Assembly: GCA_009760855.2 (NCBI GenBank)
Contig: WPIO01000062.1
Coordinates: forward strand, 1,088,001 to 1,152,000
Origin: Cristatella mucedo
Taxonomy: Eukaryota > Bryozoa > Phylactolaemata > Cristatellidae
DNA length: 64,000 nucleotides
Direction of reading: 5' to 3'
Under the pieces are notes generated by a model. That model was given only the letters and a program-made list of their open reading frames with translations, had not been told where the DNA came from and searched no databases. A program made the translations under genes and the position numbers. Of the stretch, positions 43,055 to 54,838 are shown piece by piece; position 1 is the first letter of the stretch, and every line of letters starts with the position of its first letter.

Positions 43055-43145
43055 ATAATAATAATGATAAAAATAATAATAATGCACTTGATAAAGCGCC
43101 CTCAGAGAACTCAGTCTCTTTCTAGGCGCTTTACATTTGCTAGTG
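43055..43145 (-). mobile_element. Very short LINE tail
   Basis: (AAT)n then GCACTTGATAAAGCGCCCTC and TCTTTCTAGGCGCTTTACAT on the plus strand. Only the ~80-base 3' hairpin region is present. Confidence 0.85.
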
Positions 43146-43528
43146 CTGCTTTATATAGATTAGAGCGATACAAAAACATGTCTGCGTATCAATCCTGCTT
43201 TGCAACATAGCTATTCCGGGAGGTCTTTTTTATATATTAGCAGTTGCTTCCTGCAATGGGTGCAAAATGCCTTTGGTCGACTAAATCTTAGCGACTGCTT
43301 TCATTCTCTCATTTGAAAACGATATCTTTAAAAGCGTTGACTTAGTACTACCAAATGAATATACTCTAGGAGCGAATAAGAGTTAGTTTGCTTGACAATA
43401 ATCAACGTGAAATTGTTTATTTTTCTAAGCCGTCGGTGGTTATCGTATTTAATGTAATTTCCAAGTATTCGGCTTCGTCATCAATTTCTTTAATCAATAC
43501 TGAGAGGCTGAGCAGTGCAATCATAGGG
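43146..43528. other. Intergenic, no feature recognised
   Basis: A/T-rich with no supported gene. Confidence 0.5.
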
Positions 43529-43625
43529 TGTAAATAATAATAATAATAATAATAACGTACTTGATAAAGCGCCCTCAGAGAACTCAATCTCTTTAGGCGC
43601 TTTACATCTGCTGCAAAGGAAATAG
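43529..43625 (-). mobile_element. Very short LINE tail
   Basis: (AAT)n then GTACTTGATAAAGCGCCCTC and CAATCTCTTTAGGCGCTTTA on the plus strand, about 0.5 kb from a similar piece. Confidence 0.85.
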
Positions 43626-44869
43626 CCCAGAATAGCCGGTAGTTACTAATAAAGAAAAGTAATGGGAGCTCTTTACAACGCACCGAAGCCCACAGAGCGA
43701 TCTGGACGTTACAAGCGTTGGTTCGACGTGCGCGGGCGTTCTGTGATGCAAGAAAAACTGAATACGCAGGTTGTCCGCGATACATCTGGATTTGTGCAGC
43801 CGTAGAAACGCGCGGGAGTTTGCAGCGACAGAAAGAAAAAAGGCTGCACCGCGTTTCGTTCTGGCGAGTTAATGCCTCGACCTCGGAAACTCTGGGCTCA
43901 TACCAACTCACGCATCCTACCGATGGTGGGATGTTTGGCGGCTCAAAAAAAAAGTGGGTTCAATAAGGATTAGCGCGTATGCCTGCTTGCATTGGAGCTA
44001 CGCAGCGAACGTGCACGCGAATTTCGCTATCGAGGGGTAAGGTGCCGGTACGGTGTGGGGGCACGCGGATGAAGCGACTCAAGGGGGCCTCGGCGAAAGG
44101 AGGAGCGAGTGTCGTCGCCTTACGCTACACGCCGCGTCGAGCACTGGCGACGCGGCGGTCCGCCGGTAGAGGTACGCTACGCCTGTTCACAGCGAGGCCG
44201 CCCACCCGCCGGCATCCTCGCGAAGAAATTCCTGCGAGGCGTGCGCTGCATGCAGATGCGTTGTCGGACTCGCGCAGTGATGGCGTCAGAAGGGCGCCGT
44301 TCTTTGTACGTTGCGTCTGCGGAAATCTCCAAAGCTGCGTTGGAGCAGCGAGCGTGGCGGAAGTCACACTGTCCCACGAGTACCTAACAGCCAGCGGCTG
44401 AACTAGGAAAATTAAAAGCTCGAGCAAATCTCTAAATGTCGGAAGGATAGAGAAAAGCAGGAGAGACAAGTTGGAACAAGCGCTCTTCTGACGCGGAGTT
44501 GTACTAAACGTCTTTTTAGCATCCTTCTTCCAGTCCTGGTGATCCCCTACGTACCGCGAAGCTTTGCGTAAAGCGTACATTGTCGTTAGCCTCTCCAAAG
44601 TAAAAAATTATGTAGCTTCTTTAAAATTAGACGGCAGACTTTTTGCAAGCAACTACACTCACTCCGCTAGCCGAAGAAATGCGAACATACATGGGCTTTT
44701 GATCCCGTCTAAAACCGGATTTGTAACCCGCTTTGGTAAGGTTTGAATTCGTACATACAAAGACCGTCTAGGTACGCCTTTGAAACATTGTCAAATAGAG
44801 ACCGGTATGCGCCTTTGTAAAGCGTAAAGCAGCTCCCGAATGCTATGGAAGAGGCTTACGCAACTGGCA
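43626..44869. other. Intergenic, CpG-rich 43,980-44,400
   Basis: Overlapping ORFs occur on both strands in a CpG-rich stretch. The only notable item is a possible relic of an opsin-type first exon near 44,366-44,400. Confidence 0.45.
44286..44402 (+). pseudogene. Possible decayed opsin exon 1
   Basis: The end of a plus-strand frame reads AEVTLSHEYLTASG and shares the 14-mer GTACCTAACAGCCA with the end of opsin exon 1 (GSYLTAI). The donor position is changed from ATAGGTGAGC to GCGGCTGAAC. It lies in a CpG-rich stretch like the real exon 1. The match is short, so this is tentative. Confidence 0.25.
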
Positions 44870-47800
44870 CACCCTGCTCGCCTTGATTGAAACTTGGCTA
44901 AAATCGGTAAACTGACCGACAATTACGACGCTACCCCGGCTAGTTTCTCCTTCTTTCGCGCCCCTAGATCAATCAAAACTGAAGGTGGAGTTTCTATTAT
45001 CACACGCTCGAAATTTGACTTAGCCGTTTGCAGTAACGTCGAAGCAGTCTTTAGATCTATTATCTTGATTTTACCCGACGTAAAGCTACCGATGGTGGCA
45101 GTAGTCTATCGCCCACCGGGTACCAATTCCCCCTGTACCTCAGATTTCTCTGACGTAATTTCGATTCTGTGCACAAGAAATCGATCCTTCCTCGTTGTGG
45201 ATTATTTCAACTATTCACTTTGATAACATATCTGACGCCTTCAGCACTGAATTTCGTGCATTTAATGAATCATTGTCTCTTGTGGCACATGTGCATAACC
45301 CTACTCACATCAAGAGTCAAACACTCGATCAAATTTTCTCATACAGCCACTTTGTTATTGTATCCGAGTTCCAGGGGTCAGAGGCTAATTCCCGCCAAAC
45401 CCTGCCATACTCCGGCCACGCTGCCGCTCGCCATGCTGCCGAGCTAGGGTAAGACTGCGGCCGTCCGGGTAAACCTCTTTATGATAACGCATGCGCCAAA
45501 AACAACAGGGGAACTAAACAAGTCTACATGGAGGGTCCTATACACAGTGCACTATAGGGGCGCAAGACGACGCAGCAAGCGCGAACAAACGTGTTAGTTG
45601 GGGTCAGTCGGCTTCTGCAGTCCTGTCGTTGTATAGACTTCGAATCCAACAGTACGAGCGTACGCCGTACAAAACCCGGCTGGCTGAGTGACTGCTTGGC
45701 TAGTCCTAGTCGACAACTACCACAGTCGAGAGCTTCCACAGAAAGACGCCAACACACGGGGGGAGGTTACGAACACGCTACACGGGGAACGCGGAATATA
45801 CAAGTCTCAACAACGAGCGAGCTATCCAGCTCCGCTCGGGCCTTGGGTACTCGTTCCCTTGCGTGCGTGGAAGCATCGCCGGAGCACACCTGCAACCATC
45901 CAGGTGAATAATTCTGCGAGACCGGGAGCCTCCAGCACCACGACTTACTCGGCCAACTTCTCCTACCCAAGATCCCCGTGACCTCGCGTCACTGCACACA
46001 TCCGGCCATGCCGTAGGTCCGACCCCGGCCTACGCGGTGACCCTCATTACAGCCGTCTGGTCCCAGCCAACCGAACCTAGCCTAGGTACATTATCACCAA
46101 TTATTACCACAACCTGCTTTTATGACCACTGTGGATCTCATTCGGTCTACATTGTGTGCCCCCTCCTCCTCATCTAAAGTCACCCGAGAATCGTTAAACC
46201 TTAAGAACTTTGATATCAATGCTGTCCGTTCGAAAATATCTGCTTCGCTTCCCTTTTCTGACCCTACATCATTGGTAAATTACTAAAACACGACACTAGC
46301 TGACATGCTCGACGAGCTTGCACCCCTGACTAAGTGCACTGTGCGCGATCGCCCAGACGGCCTAAGGTTTACCACAGACATTAAATTAGCTAGGTCTACT
46401 AAGCGAAAGCTTGAAAAAGCATACACATGATCAGGACTGACTGTCTATCGATATAAGGCCTACTGTAGATCGTACCAATCGATCCAAAGCAAAGGCCAAG
46501 TCTAGCTTCTATAATAGTATTTTCGAATCACAGACGAACAATCCAAAAATTCTTATGTCGACGATCAACCTTCTCCTCAACCGCTCTCAGGTTAGCTCCT
46601 TACCTGACGATCCTTGTGACGATCGCTTCTCTAGCTTCTTTGTTAACAAGATGAACAAGATCAGAGAGTCCATCCCTAAAATATCAGCATCCCTCTAGAA
46701 TGCTGTCCCTCGATTCCTTGCAGCACCTCAATGTCTAAATTCAAGCAGGTCAGTAGTGACCTCGTCCTGAAGTTCATATCGCAGTCAAAGAATACAACGA
46801 ATCCTCTGGACCCTATTCCCACTGCCCTGCTTCTACGATGCATTGATGTGCTGCTGCCATGCATAACTTAAACCATTAATATGTCATTAGCCTCAGGTCA
46901 CGTCTCAGCACCTTTCAAAAACGCTGTGGTCAGGCCACAACTGAAGAAAGCATCACTAGACCAAGAGAACTTGGGCAACTTGCCCCCAGTCGTGCTTGTA
47001 TTGGACCTATCAAAGACTGGAACGAGTCGTGGCAGACCAGCTGTACTCATATATTGAAACTTCAAACCTTGCTTGTAAGATCCAGCCTGGTTTTAGAGCT
47101 AACCAATCAAAAGAGTCAGCGTTACTTCGGGTGTACAATGACTTACTTGGAAAAGCAGACTTAGAGAGAGTATCTCTGCTTGTTTTGCTCAATCTTATGG
47201 CAGCTTTTGATACTATCGATCACCATCATCCTTCATGAGCACTTTTCATTTCGCCTGGGCATCTCTGCTCTGCAATGGCTCAGGTCCTATCTCAGTGGGA
47301 GACTCCGGAGTATCGATGTGAATGGAAAAAGATCATCCGAGGAACCTCTGAAATATGGGGTACCTCAGTTTTCCGTGCATAGTCCCGTTCTTTTCATGGT
47401 TTATACTCTCCCTCTTGCTGATGTGATTGCCAAGCACAGTCTAGCTTTCAATTCTATGCAGATGACACTCAGCTGTATTTTTGCTTTGATCCCTCCTAGC
47501 CCTCCAGCACGTCGAACTCTCTCAATTCTCTTGCTGCATGTATTGATGACATCCGCACATGGTGGTAGCAAATTTTCTTTAATTGACCGCCGTGAAAACA
47601 ACATACTAGTTATGGGCAAACCAAGTGTGAGTCAGAAATTGGAAAGGCTAACGCTCACAATTGGCTCTGCCAACAAATCTCCTGTTGAATCTGCACGAAA
47701 TCTAGGTATCATGTTCCAAGGTGACCTTTCTTTAGACGACCGCATCAACTCCCCAATCAAGTCCGCCTACTTCCAGCTACAAAACATTGCTGAAATTGTT

Positions 47801-48520
47801 TAAATTTGGATGCCATATCTAAGTTTGTGTATTTGTGACATTCCGTCTCGTCTTCTGCAACTCACTGCTTGCAGGTCTACCAGCCTGTGCAATCAGGAGC
47901 TTACAGCTGGTGCGGAAATCCGCAGCTTTCGTGTACGTCGCAGTTGCCACATCACACCACTTCTCGCCGACCTGCACTGGCTACCAGTCAAGCAACGGAT
48001 CGACTTCAAGGTTTTGTCACTCACTTTTAGGTCCCTTCATTCTTTGACTCCAGCCTACCTACTAGATCTACTGCTCCACCAGGCCAAGCATCGTACCACC
48101 CGCTTTTCAGAATCCAACAGTCTACCAATACCTCGTACAAACCTCAAATCCTTTGGAGACCGTGCATTTAGTTCGTATGCTCTCAAAGCCTGGAACTCAC
48201 TCCCGACTGGAGTCACGACGTCTCCTGACTTGACAATATTTAAAAAGAGACTGAAGACGAAACTATTGATCAAAGCAATTAGTGGTTCCCTGTGATTCAT
48301 CCTTATGTGTTTATGCATGCTTACACTGTGCATGCTGCCACTAACCATTATTGCATGGTGATCCTGTGCATGTCTCCCCTAACTGCGTTATTCGTGTTGT
48401 TTATTGAGCGTGCTACCTCTAACCATTCGATTGTGCTTCCTTTGCAGCAAATGTAAATTGTCTAGAGAGAGATTGAGTTCTTTGAGGGCACTTTATCAAA
48501 TGTATTATTATAATTATTAT
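44870..48520 (+). mobile_element. L2/CR1-like LINE, decayed ORF2 (copy 2)
   Basis: Counterpart of 1-2,709 with more of the 5' part. Endonuclease: a LIETWLK-like start near 44,884, KTEGGVSIITRSKFDLAV, PMVAVVYRPPG, RSFLVV and PTHIKSQTLDQIFSYS (44,890-45,355). A probable solo LTR interrupts it at 45,359-46,090. Then come the linker (46,095-46,900), FQSGFRANQ-like KIQPGFRANQ, LLVLLNLMAAFDTIDH (motif A Asp changed to Asn), KYGVPQFSVHSPVLFMVYTL (motif B damaged), and the C-terminus LADLHWLPVKQRIDFKVL with NLKSFGDRAFSSYALKAWN at 47,810-48,295. The tail is at 48,450-48,520. Inactive. Confidence 0.88.
45359..46090. mobile_element. Probable solo LTR, 732 bp
   Basis: It starts TGTATCCGAG and ends CCTAGGTACA, so it has TG...CA termini with TGTA/TACA inverted ends. 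TTAT lies on both sides (45,355-45,358 and 46,091-46,094). The related LINE copy at 220-230 is uninterrupted (TTTTTTATCACCAATTATTA). These are hallmarks of an LTR of a Gypsy/BEL/Copia-type retrotransposon left after LTR-LTR recombination. No gag or pol sequence is in the window, so the superfamily is open. Confidence 0.72.
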
Positions 48521-48524
48521 TATA

Positions 48525-49139
48525 CCACACAAAGCTGAGAGATCGATTACCTCCGTGCTACTTGACCGATCTTTCGCTTTGGAACCAATCGAGCAGTCGC
48601 CAACACAGTGTCGGCAACAGTGACATGCATTCTTGGTCAGATGGCACTGACGTTCTTCGACTTCTTTCAATCGATCTACTAAGTTAGTCTGAACCTGCCA
48701 CCCGGGCAGTTTAACGGTTCTATGTGCAATGTTTTTCAAGATAGGATGCATGCTGTTGCATTCCTATTTGAGAATAGCCTTTGCATAAAAGGTCGCAAGG
48801 TCGTGATGTTCAATTATGACTAATCCGCTTTTGTCAGCGAGATGCTTGAAGATTATGGTATCGTATTATTCTCTGCTATGTGTCCTTCAGCTTGTTGTTT
48901 TATAGCTACGAAATCCTACTGAAATGAAATTCTTTTCTTCGTACAAAATCTACGCTCCGGACTTGACTTCTTCTTCCCTTTATTATTCATTTCGCGCTTT
49001 CTATCGCGTCCATTTATTCAGCTTCTCAAATATTTCTTCTTACCTCACAGTTTTAATGCGAACTCTCTCTATTTTGCACTTTCGAATGGACAAAATTCAA
49101 CCTAAGCGTATGCCGTGAATGACGCAACTGCAATAATAC
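48525..49139. other. Unannotated duplicated sequence (copy 2)
   Basis: Counterpart of 2,710-3,294. No gene is recognised. Confidence 0.6.
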
Positions 49140-49650
49140 ACCAGCTCGTACCTTTACTGGCTCCCCATCTCCCCGTGCGTCGGCTTCAAAATTCTGACAT
49201 TCCTGTGTAGTTACTTCTATTCCCTTACTCCGCCCTCTCTATTTGGAATGACTAACTCCCCATGCCTTCCTATGACACCATCTTCTACTCCGGTACTAGT
49301 CGTTTGGCTGTACATCGAATGAATCTCAAATCTTTCTGAGACAGGGCCTTCAATTCTCGAAATCCAAAAACCTAAAATTAACTACCGACAGAAATCAAGA
49401 CGCAGTGTGACCTGACGACACTGAAAGCTAAATTAAAAACACATGTCATCACAGAGAGAGCTACTTTTTTCACGCGATGCGTCCTTCCTTCGAGTGCTCA
49501 CACTTTTGGCGATTAATGCAGCGATTCAATGTCTCTAATAGGCTCAATTTTTTTCATTTCAAGCCTCAGCAAACTGCCTTAAAAGGTATTTGTTTTTCTT
49601 AGAGTGCTATGCAAATATATTATTAGTGTCATTTATTTCTTAGCTAAAGT
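49140..49650 (+). mobile_element. 3' LINE fragment without the SINE
   Basis: Counterpart of 3,295-3,990. The reading is LYWLPISPCVGFKILTF, then MNLKSFxxRAFNSRNPKT-like sequence across frameshifts. At the position of the family-1 SINE of copy 1 it has TTCTACTCCGGTACTAGTCG instead. Confidence 0.65.
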
Positions 49651-49911
49651 TAGGCGGCCAGGCAAGCACGCAAAGCTCGCGTATCGTGTCTTCATGAAGT
49701 CTACGCAGGTAGATGTCTCTCGTCTCACAAGGCAGTTTGCCATTCAATAAGAACCGAATACTATCAAGCTGCCGCTTTCTGTTCAGTGACGTCGTGTGCA
49801 GTCAAATCGTACTGGTTCACTGTCCAGTCAGCGTCTGCTCACCTCCAATGTTGATAGTGGCTTGACTTAGATGTGAGATGAGCCAGAAAACCAGTCGTGC
49901 TAAGCACGCTG

Positions 49912-50060
49912 CCGCCGGAGGTTTGGCTCTGGGGTAAGGAGCTCGCCTCTACCGACCAAGGCTGTGGGCTCATGCCCTGATGCACCTGTAAGGCGCCTGG
50001 GCAGAGATTAAGTTCTTCTCCTATGGCGATATACAAATGGGATACATTTTACTTATGTTT
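49912..50060 (+). mobile_element. SINE family 2, diverged variant (copy 2)
   Basis: Counterpart of 4,284-4,440: TTTGGCTCTGGGGTAAGGAG, CTCGCCTCTACCGACCAAGG, then GTAAGGCGCCTGGGCAGAGA and a tail near ATACAAATGGGATAC. Confidence 0.75.
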
Positions 50061-50239
50061 TCAAAAAATTACCAATGCTGACGCACTGCCTGCGTGGGTC
50101 GATGGGAGCTTCACCCAGATCACAAGCAGCTATCTCACTCCAGTGAAGCTTCGCTGGCAATCCTGTCTTCGTTGAAGGTCGGTCGGTAGCGCTAAGTAGA
50201 CTAGACAAAACTCATTTTGGTATTTTACAGTCGATCGTG

Positions 50240-50460
50240 TGCAGATCGATCGTATTCAGGGCGAAGTGGTGGTGTGTAATCGATGCGGATTTACTGATGC
50301 CCATTCAAGCACCGAGCGGTGCTAGAAGTGCAATGAAGAAAATTCGTCGCAGAAGTTCACGAGCTAAAAAAATTTACGCTGCAAGCAATAGGTGAGCTGC
50401 ACAAAGCGTCCCGCAGAAAGCGGTACGAAGCTACGTTGGTGGACAACTGAGCCTAGAGTT
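50240..50460 (+). pseudogene. Relic of a Cys-rich exon (copy 2)
   Basis: Reads DRIQGEVVVCNRCGFTDAHS, STERC, stop, KCNEENSSQK. Both cysteine pairs are kept but separated by a TAG where copy 1 has TAT. TATTTTACAG at 50,219-50,228 could be the old splice acceptor. Confidence 0.4.
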
Positions 50461-50821
50461 TAGGCTAATCGCCAACAAACCCTAGCCTAGCGGCTCGGTC
50501 GACCGGTGCATCTTGTGGTCGTCATGCACTGAACTAACGGAAAATGCAATGACATCGTAAGCGATTAAATGAGAGCAGAATAACTACGATCGATTAAGAA
50601 GTGGAAGCCAGTTTTCTTTGATTAGCGACCAAGGGTCAGAGCCACTCCTTCAGATGACCACTAACGATATCGGATGAGAACTAAAGTTTTGAAATAGAGC
50701 GTTTCTACTCTGGCAGGGCGGAAGAAAAAAACTGGTTTTCAAGAAGATATACACCGGCAGTGCTATAGAATACTATATACATTTGGCAAACTCATATTTT
50801 TCTTTCAGCAGTAAGGTGCTT

Positions 50822-50990
50822 CCGGGTCTCAGATCAGCAGTAATGTGCTCGCACTTCATGATCCTGGTCGTAGGATCTAGTCCTGCAGCAGGTCGTTCTT
50901 TATTTAGCCCTGCCAGCCATGCTGGTATCCGCCATGGCTCTTCTTCCGCTGCATAAATGAGGCTCTTGAATTGTATAACCTCAATTGTTT
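50822..50990 (+). mobile_element. Putative tRNA-like SINE, family 3 (copy 2)
   Basis: Counterpart of 5,207-5,375 (CAGCAGTAATGTGCTCGCAC; GTCGTAGGATCTAGTCCTG; CAGCCATGCTGGTATCCGCC). Confidence 0.45.
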
Positions 50991-51284
50991 CGCGTACCAG
51001 CGCCGCTGGCTTACCCTTTAGCGAGTGGCTCCGGTAATCCGAGGTCGAATTCATAGTACCGTGGATCCACTGTGCTTCCGGTGAGCGTGGCGATCGAGAA
51101 GGTCACTTCAGTAAATCCAATGTGACCTCATTTACGATGGCAGCACCGGAGCCGTTATGGCTTTTTCCCGTGGTCGCTAGTTTCCTTCATTTGGCATCGG
51201 ATTGACAACCAGTCATATCCTGGTTTGGACCTGTCAGATGCTAATCACTACTATTTGGCCGGCGAAAATTTTCCGCCAGAGTCA

Positions 51285-51590
51285 TAACCATATATATTTG
51301 TATAGCGGCCTCAGAGAACTTAATCTTTTTCTATGAACTTTACATTTGCTGCAAAGGAAGCATGATCGAATGCTTAGTGGTAGCATTCTCAATGACAGCA
51401 AGCATAACATGGCTAGAGGTAACATGCATAGGTTCAGCATGAATATATGGTTAGTGGCAGCATGCGCAGTGTCATACGGACCCACTAGCTAGCTGCGACA
51501 AATGAGCGCGTTTTTAGATTCTTTTCAAATTTCTTCAAGTCAGGGGACGCCGTGACGCCAGGCGAAAGTGAGTTCCAGCCTTTGAGAAAT
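51285..51590 (-). mobile_element. 5'-truncated LINE, copy 2 only
   Basis: The plus strand shows TTTGTATAGCGGCCTCAGAG, ACTTAATCTTTTTCTATGAA, GGTAACATGCATAGGTTCAG and GACGCCAGGCGAAAGTGAGT. Copy 1 has no insertion at the corresponding place (about 5,680). Confidence 0.75.
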
Positions 51591-52370
51591 GAAGAGAACG
51601 AATTCCGAATCGAAGCGCCGGCGCTGCTATCAGGGTAAATAGACTGCGTTGCGAAAAACGCGAGCAGACGATGCGAGAAGAGCGCGAGGAAGAAGCTTGC
51701 AGCTGGAGAGCGAGAGGAGGTCACTGTCACACATAGGAGAGCGCGCGAGGATTCAACTGACAGTCACACTCTGCAGCAGGTCCTACGAGAAGGCTTCCAT
51801 TGCCCTGGCTCGTAGCCTCGCGTAAATGAAACAGCGTGAACGAAACTACCGAGCGATTTTGATCGACGGGACAGCTTACCGACAGAGACGCGGTAACGGC
51901 AGCAATCGTTAAAAACCGCTACTCTGTCTCGACAGGTGAGTAAAACTTAGGTGAAATGTGGAAGACTTGTTAACGACTTCTACTGCCCACAGCCGGCTGC
52001 TTCTGCTGCAGAGTGCTCGGGGGGGGGGCGAGATTAGCACCGCGGTTGGCCGGCCAGTTGATGCGGGTCAGCTGCAGGCTGACTAGAGTGCGGCAGCGTA
52101 GCTCCGGCTTCAACTCGCAGGACGAACGAGGCGATGCATCCTTTCTTTGTAGAATGAAAGCTCCTGGCTGAAGGCCTCCGTGAAGTCTAGCTCCGCTCGT
52201 CCAGCACGTCCAGCCGGTCTTTTGGTCTTATTCTCTTTCTTGGCTTTGTTACCAGCTTCAGTACCGTGCGGTGCGAACAATCGAACGAGAAAACTGATCC
52301 CGTTATCGCGGACTAAAGCAAAAAGAACGGCAGCGCGATGGCGCTGGGAAAGCAGATCAGCCATAAGAAG

Positions 52371-52371
<1 letters not shown>
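51591..52371. other. Duplicated spacer
   Basis: It matches 5,700-6,270 with differences, including a G-run at 52,019-52,028. No gene is recognised. Confidence 0.5.
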
Positions 52372-52443
<72 letters not shown>

Positions 52444-52586
52444 CAAAGAGGGAGAGAGAGAGGGAGATGGAGAGACAGACAGACAGACAGAGACAGGGAG
52501 ACAGAGACAGAGACAGGGAGAGACAGAGAGGGAGAGACCAAGAGAGAGAGAGAGACCAAGACAGAGAGACAGAGACAGAGAGAGAC

Positions 52587-52621
<35 letters not shown>

Positions 52622-52770
52622 CAGAAACAGAGAGAGACAGAGACAGAGACAGACACAGAGAGAGAGAGACTGAGACAGAGAGAGACAGCTAGAGAGACTG
52701 AGACAGAGAGGCAGAGAGACAGATAGAGAGATTGAGACAGAGAGAGGCTGAGAGAGACAAAGACAGAGAC

Positions 52771-52801
<31 letters not shown>

Positions 52802-52815
52802 AAAGAAAAAGTAGA
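52372..52815. repeat. GA/GACA-rich simple-sequence tract
   Basis: About 440 bp of GAGA, GACAGA and GAAAGA units, present only in this block copy. It yields long open frames on both strands (Arg-Glu, Ser-Leu-Cys) that are artefacts. Confidence 0.96.
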
Positions 52816-53302
52816 ATAAGAAGGCGGCGCTGAGCAGAGAAACAGGCGCTCCGACGACGTGCAGCATGAGAGGCGACCGCGGCGAAGCGCAGTCGCAATT
52901 GGCTCTCGCCGCTGCGAGCAGCTACGAGCGCGATTGCTCTATCCCAGTTACCCTTTCCCACATGACTGCGACTACTCCGAGGTCGCGCTACTAATCGCGA
53001 CCAAAGAGCACGCGCTGGGGGACCGGCATTTAGCTACTTCAGCGCGTTCGCAAGGGTACCCTATTAATCTTTGGCAGCGGGAAAACCTTTGCAACATGTG
53101 CCAATGCAGCACGTACATGTGCCAATGCAGCCAGCACGTGCACGAGCCTATGCAGCACGTCCATACCACGTCCTACCACCTAGCCGTCTGACCGGTAGCA
53201 AAGCGTCTCTCTTCCAGCGTCCGTACCTCATATACTCTCGAAATCTCACGTTCACCTAACGGGTGATGTTTAGAGGAACTAGTGATGTCGTCGCTTAATT
53301 TA
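52816..53302. other. Duplicated spacer with degenerate minisatellite
   Basis: Counterpart of 6,280-6,767. The minisatellite at 53,085-53,165 has units with CCAATGCAGC and CACGTACATGTG. Confidence 0.5.
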
Positions 53303-54640
53303 ATAATAATAATAATAATAATTCACTTGATAAAGCGCCCTCAGAGAACTCAATCTCTCTCTAGGCGCTTTACATTTGCTGTAAAGTGAAATGCAATTGA
53401 ATGGTAAGTAAAATCATGCTTGAAAAACAAACGAGATGAATAATATGATTAGGGGTGACATGCACAGGGTCAGCATGCAAATTTGGTTAGTGGCAGCATG
53501 CACAGTGTCACGCATAAGCACATCAAAGACGAATCACGGGGACCCACTTAATGCTATCCTAAATAGGTTTGTTTTTAGGTTCCTTTTAAATGTGGTCAGG
53601 TCAGGGGATGTTTTGACGCAGGTCGGGAGGGAGTTCCAGGCTTTGGGAGCTTATGAACTAAATGCACGGTCTCCAAAGGATTTAAGGTTTGTATGAGGTA
53701 TTTCTAGACTGTTGGATTCCGAGAAGCGGGTGGTACGATGCTTGGCCTGATGGGGTAGTATATCTGACAGATAGGCTGGAGCCATAGAATGAAGGGACCT
53801 AAAAGTGAGCGACAAAACCTTGAAGTCAATCCGTTGCTTGACTGGTAGCCAGTGCAGGTCGGCGAGAAGTGGAGTAATGTGGCAACTGCGACGCTCACGA
53901 CAGACAAGCCTACCTGCAGAGTTTTGCACAAGCTGCAATCGCCTGATCGCACATGCTAGTAGGCCAGTAAGCAGTGAGTTGCAGAAGTCGAGACGGGATG
54001 TCACGAATGCATTAACTAACTTGGACGTGGTATCCTTATCTAAACAAGCCCGAATTTTAGCAATGTTATGAAGCTGAAAATAGGCGGATTTGACTGTGGA
54101 GCTGATACGGTCGTCTAACGAGAGGTCGCTTTGGAATATGACACCTAGATTCCGAGCTGATTCGACAGGATATATGCTGGCAGAGCCAATTTTGAGCGTC
54201 AGCCTTTCCAATCTCTGGATCACACTGGGTTTTCCCATAACTAGTAAGTTAGTTTTGTCATCGTTTAGTTTTAGAAAATTTGCTGCCATCCATGTGCGGA
54301 TGTCATCAATGCATGCAGCAAGTGAGTTGAGAGAATATGAGGTGCTCGAAGGCTGGGAGGGATCAAAGCAAAGGTACAACTGAGTGTCATCCGCATAGAA
54401 GTGAAAGCCTAGATTGTGCTTGGCAATCACATCAGCAAGAGGGAGAGTTTAAACCGTGAAAAGAACCGGACCTAGCACTGAGCCCTGAGGTACTCCATAT
54501 TTCAGAGGTACTTCAGATGATCTTTGTCCATTCACGTCAACACTCTGGAGTCTCCCACTGAGATAGGACCTGAACTACTGCAGAGCAGTGCCAGTGATGC
54601 CCAGGCGAGATGAGAGGCGCTCTAGAAGAACTTTTAAAAA
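53303..54640 (-). mobile_element. L2/CR1-like LINE with well-kept RT
   Basis: The minus-strand ORF 54,430-53,651 (259 codons) includes NLGFHFYADDTQLYLCF, LNDDKTNLLVMGKPS, ARNLGVIFQSDLSLDD, CNSLLTGLLACAIRRLQL, LADLHWLPVKQRIDFKVL and NLKSFGDRAFSS. Just upstream [15 protein letters not shown] is followed by a stop (TAA for Tyr), then TLPLADV. The 5' end is truncated inside motif A's neighbourhood (54,640). AATTTAA flanks both ends (about 53,297 and 54,639), a probable target duplication. Confidence 0.92.
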
Positions 54641-54654
54641 TTTAACCGACCTCA

Positions 54655-54838
54655 CCCTCGGGTATGATAGCATGCTATACAATCGAGAAAACTCACACAT
54701 CTCTCTCGCTTTGCTGCCACTGTACACCTTCAAGTATCGATCTCTTTAGTACTCATATAGTATGCAATGGAGTAAAGAAATTAGTATATCTATGCAGGTG
54801 AGTATAGATCGTAAAAGTCCCTCTAGTCTCCACGTAAA
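54655..54838. other. Duplicated spacer
   Basis: It matches 7,029-7,215. No gene is recognised. Confidence 0.5.

Noticed and set aside
43417-43911. 164-codon minus-strand ORF
   Set aside because: It reads through a LINE tail (the poly-Tyr run is the (AAT)n repeat) into unrelated flanks.
52110-52961. Six overlapping ORFs of 90-184 codons
   Set aside because: They are translations of the GA/GACA simple-sequence tract on both strands, with no conserved counterpart at 6.3 kb.
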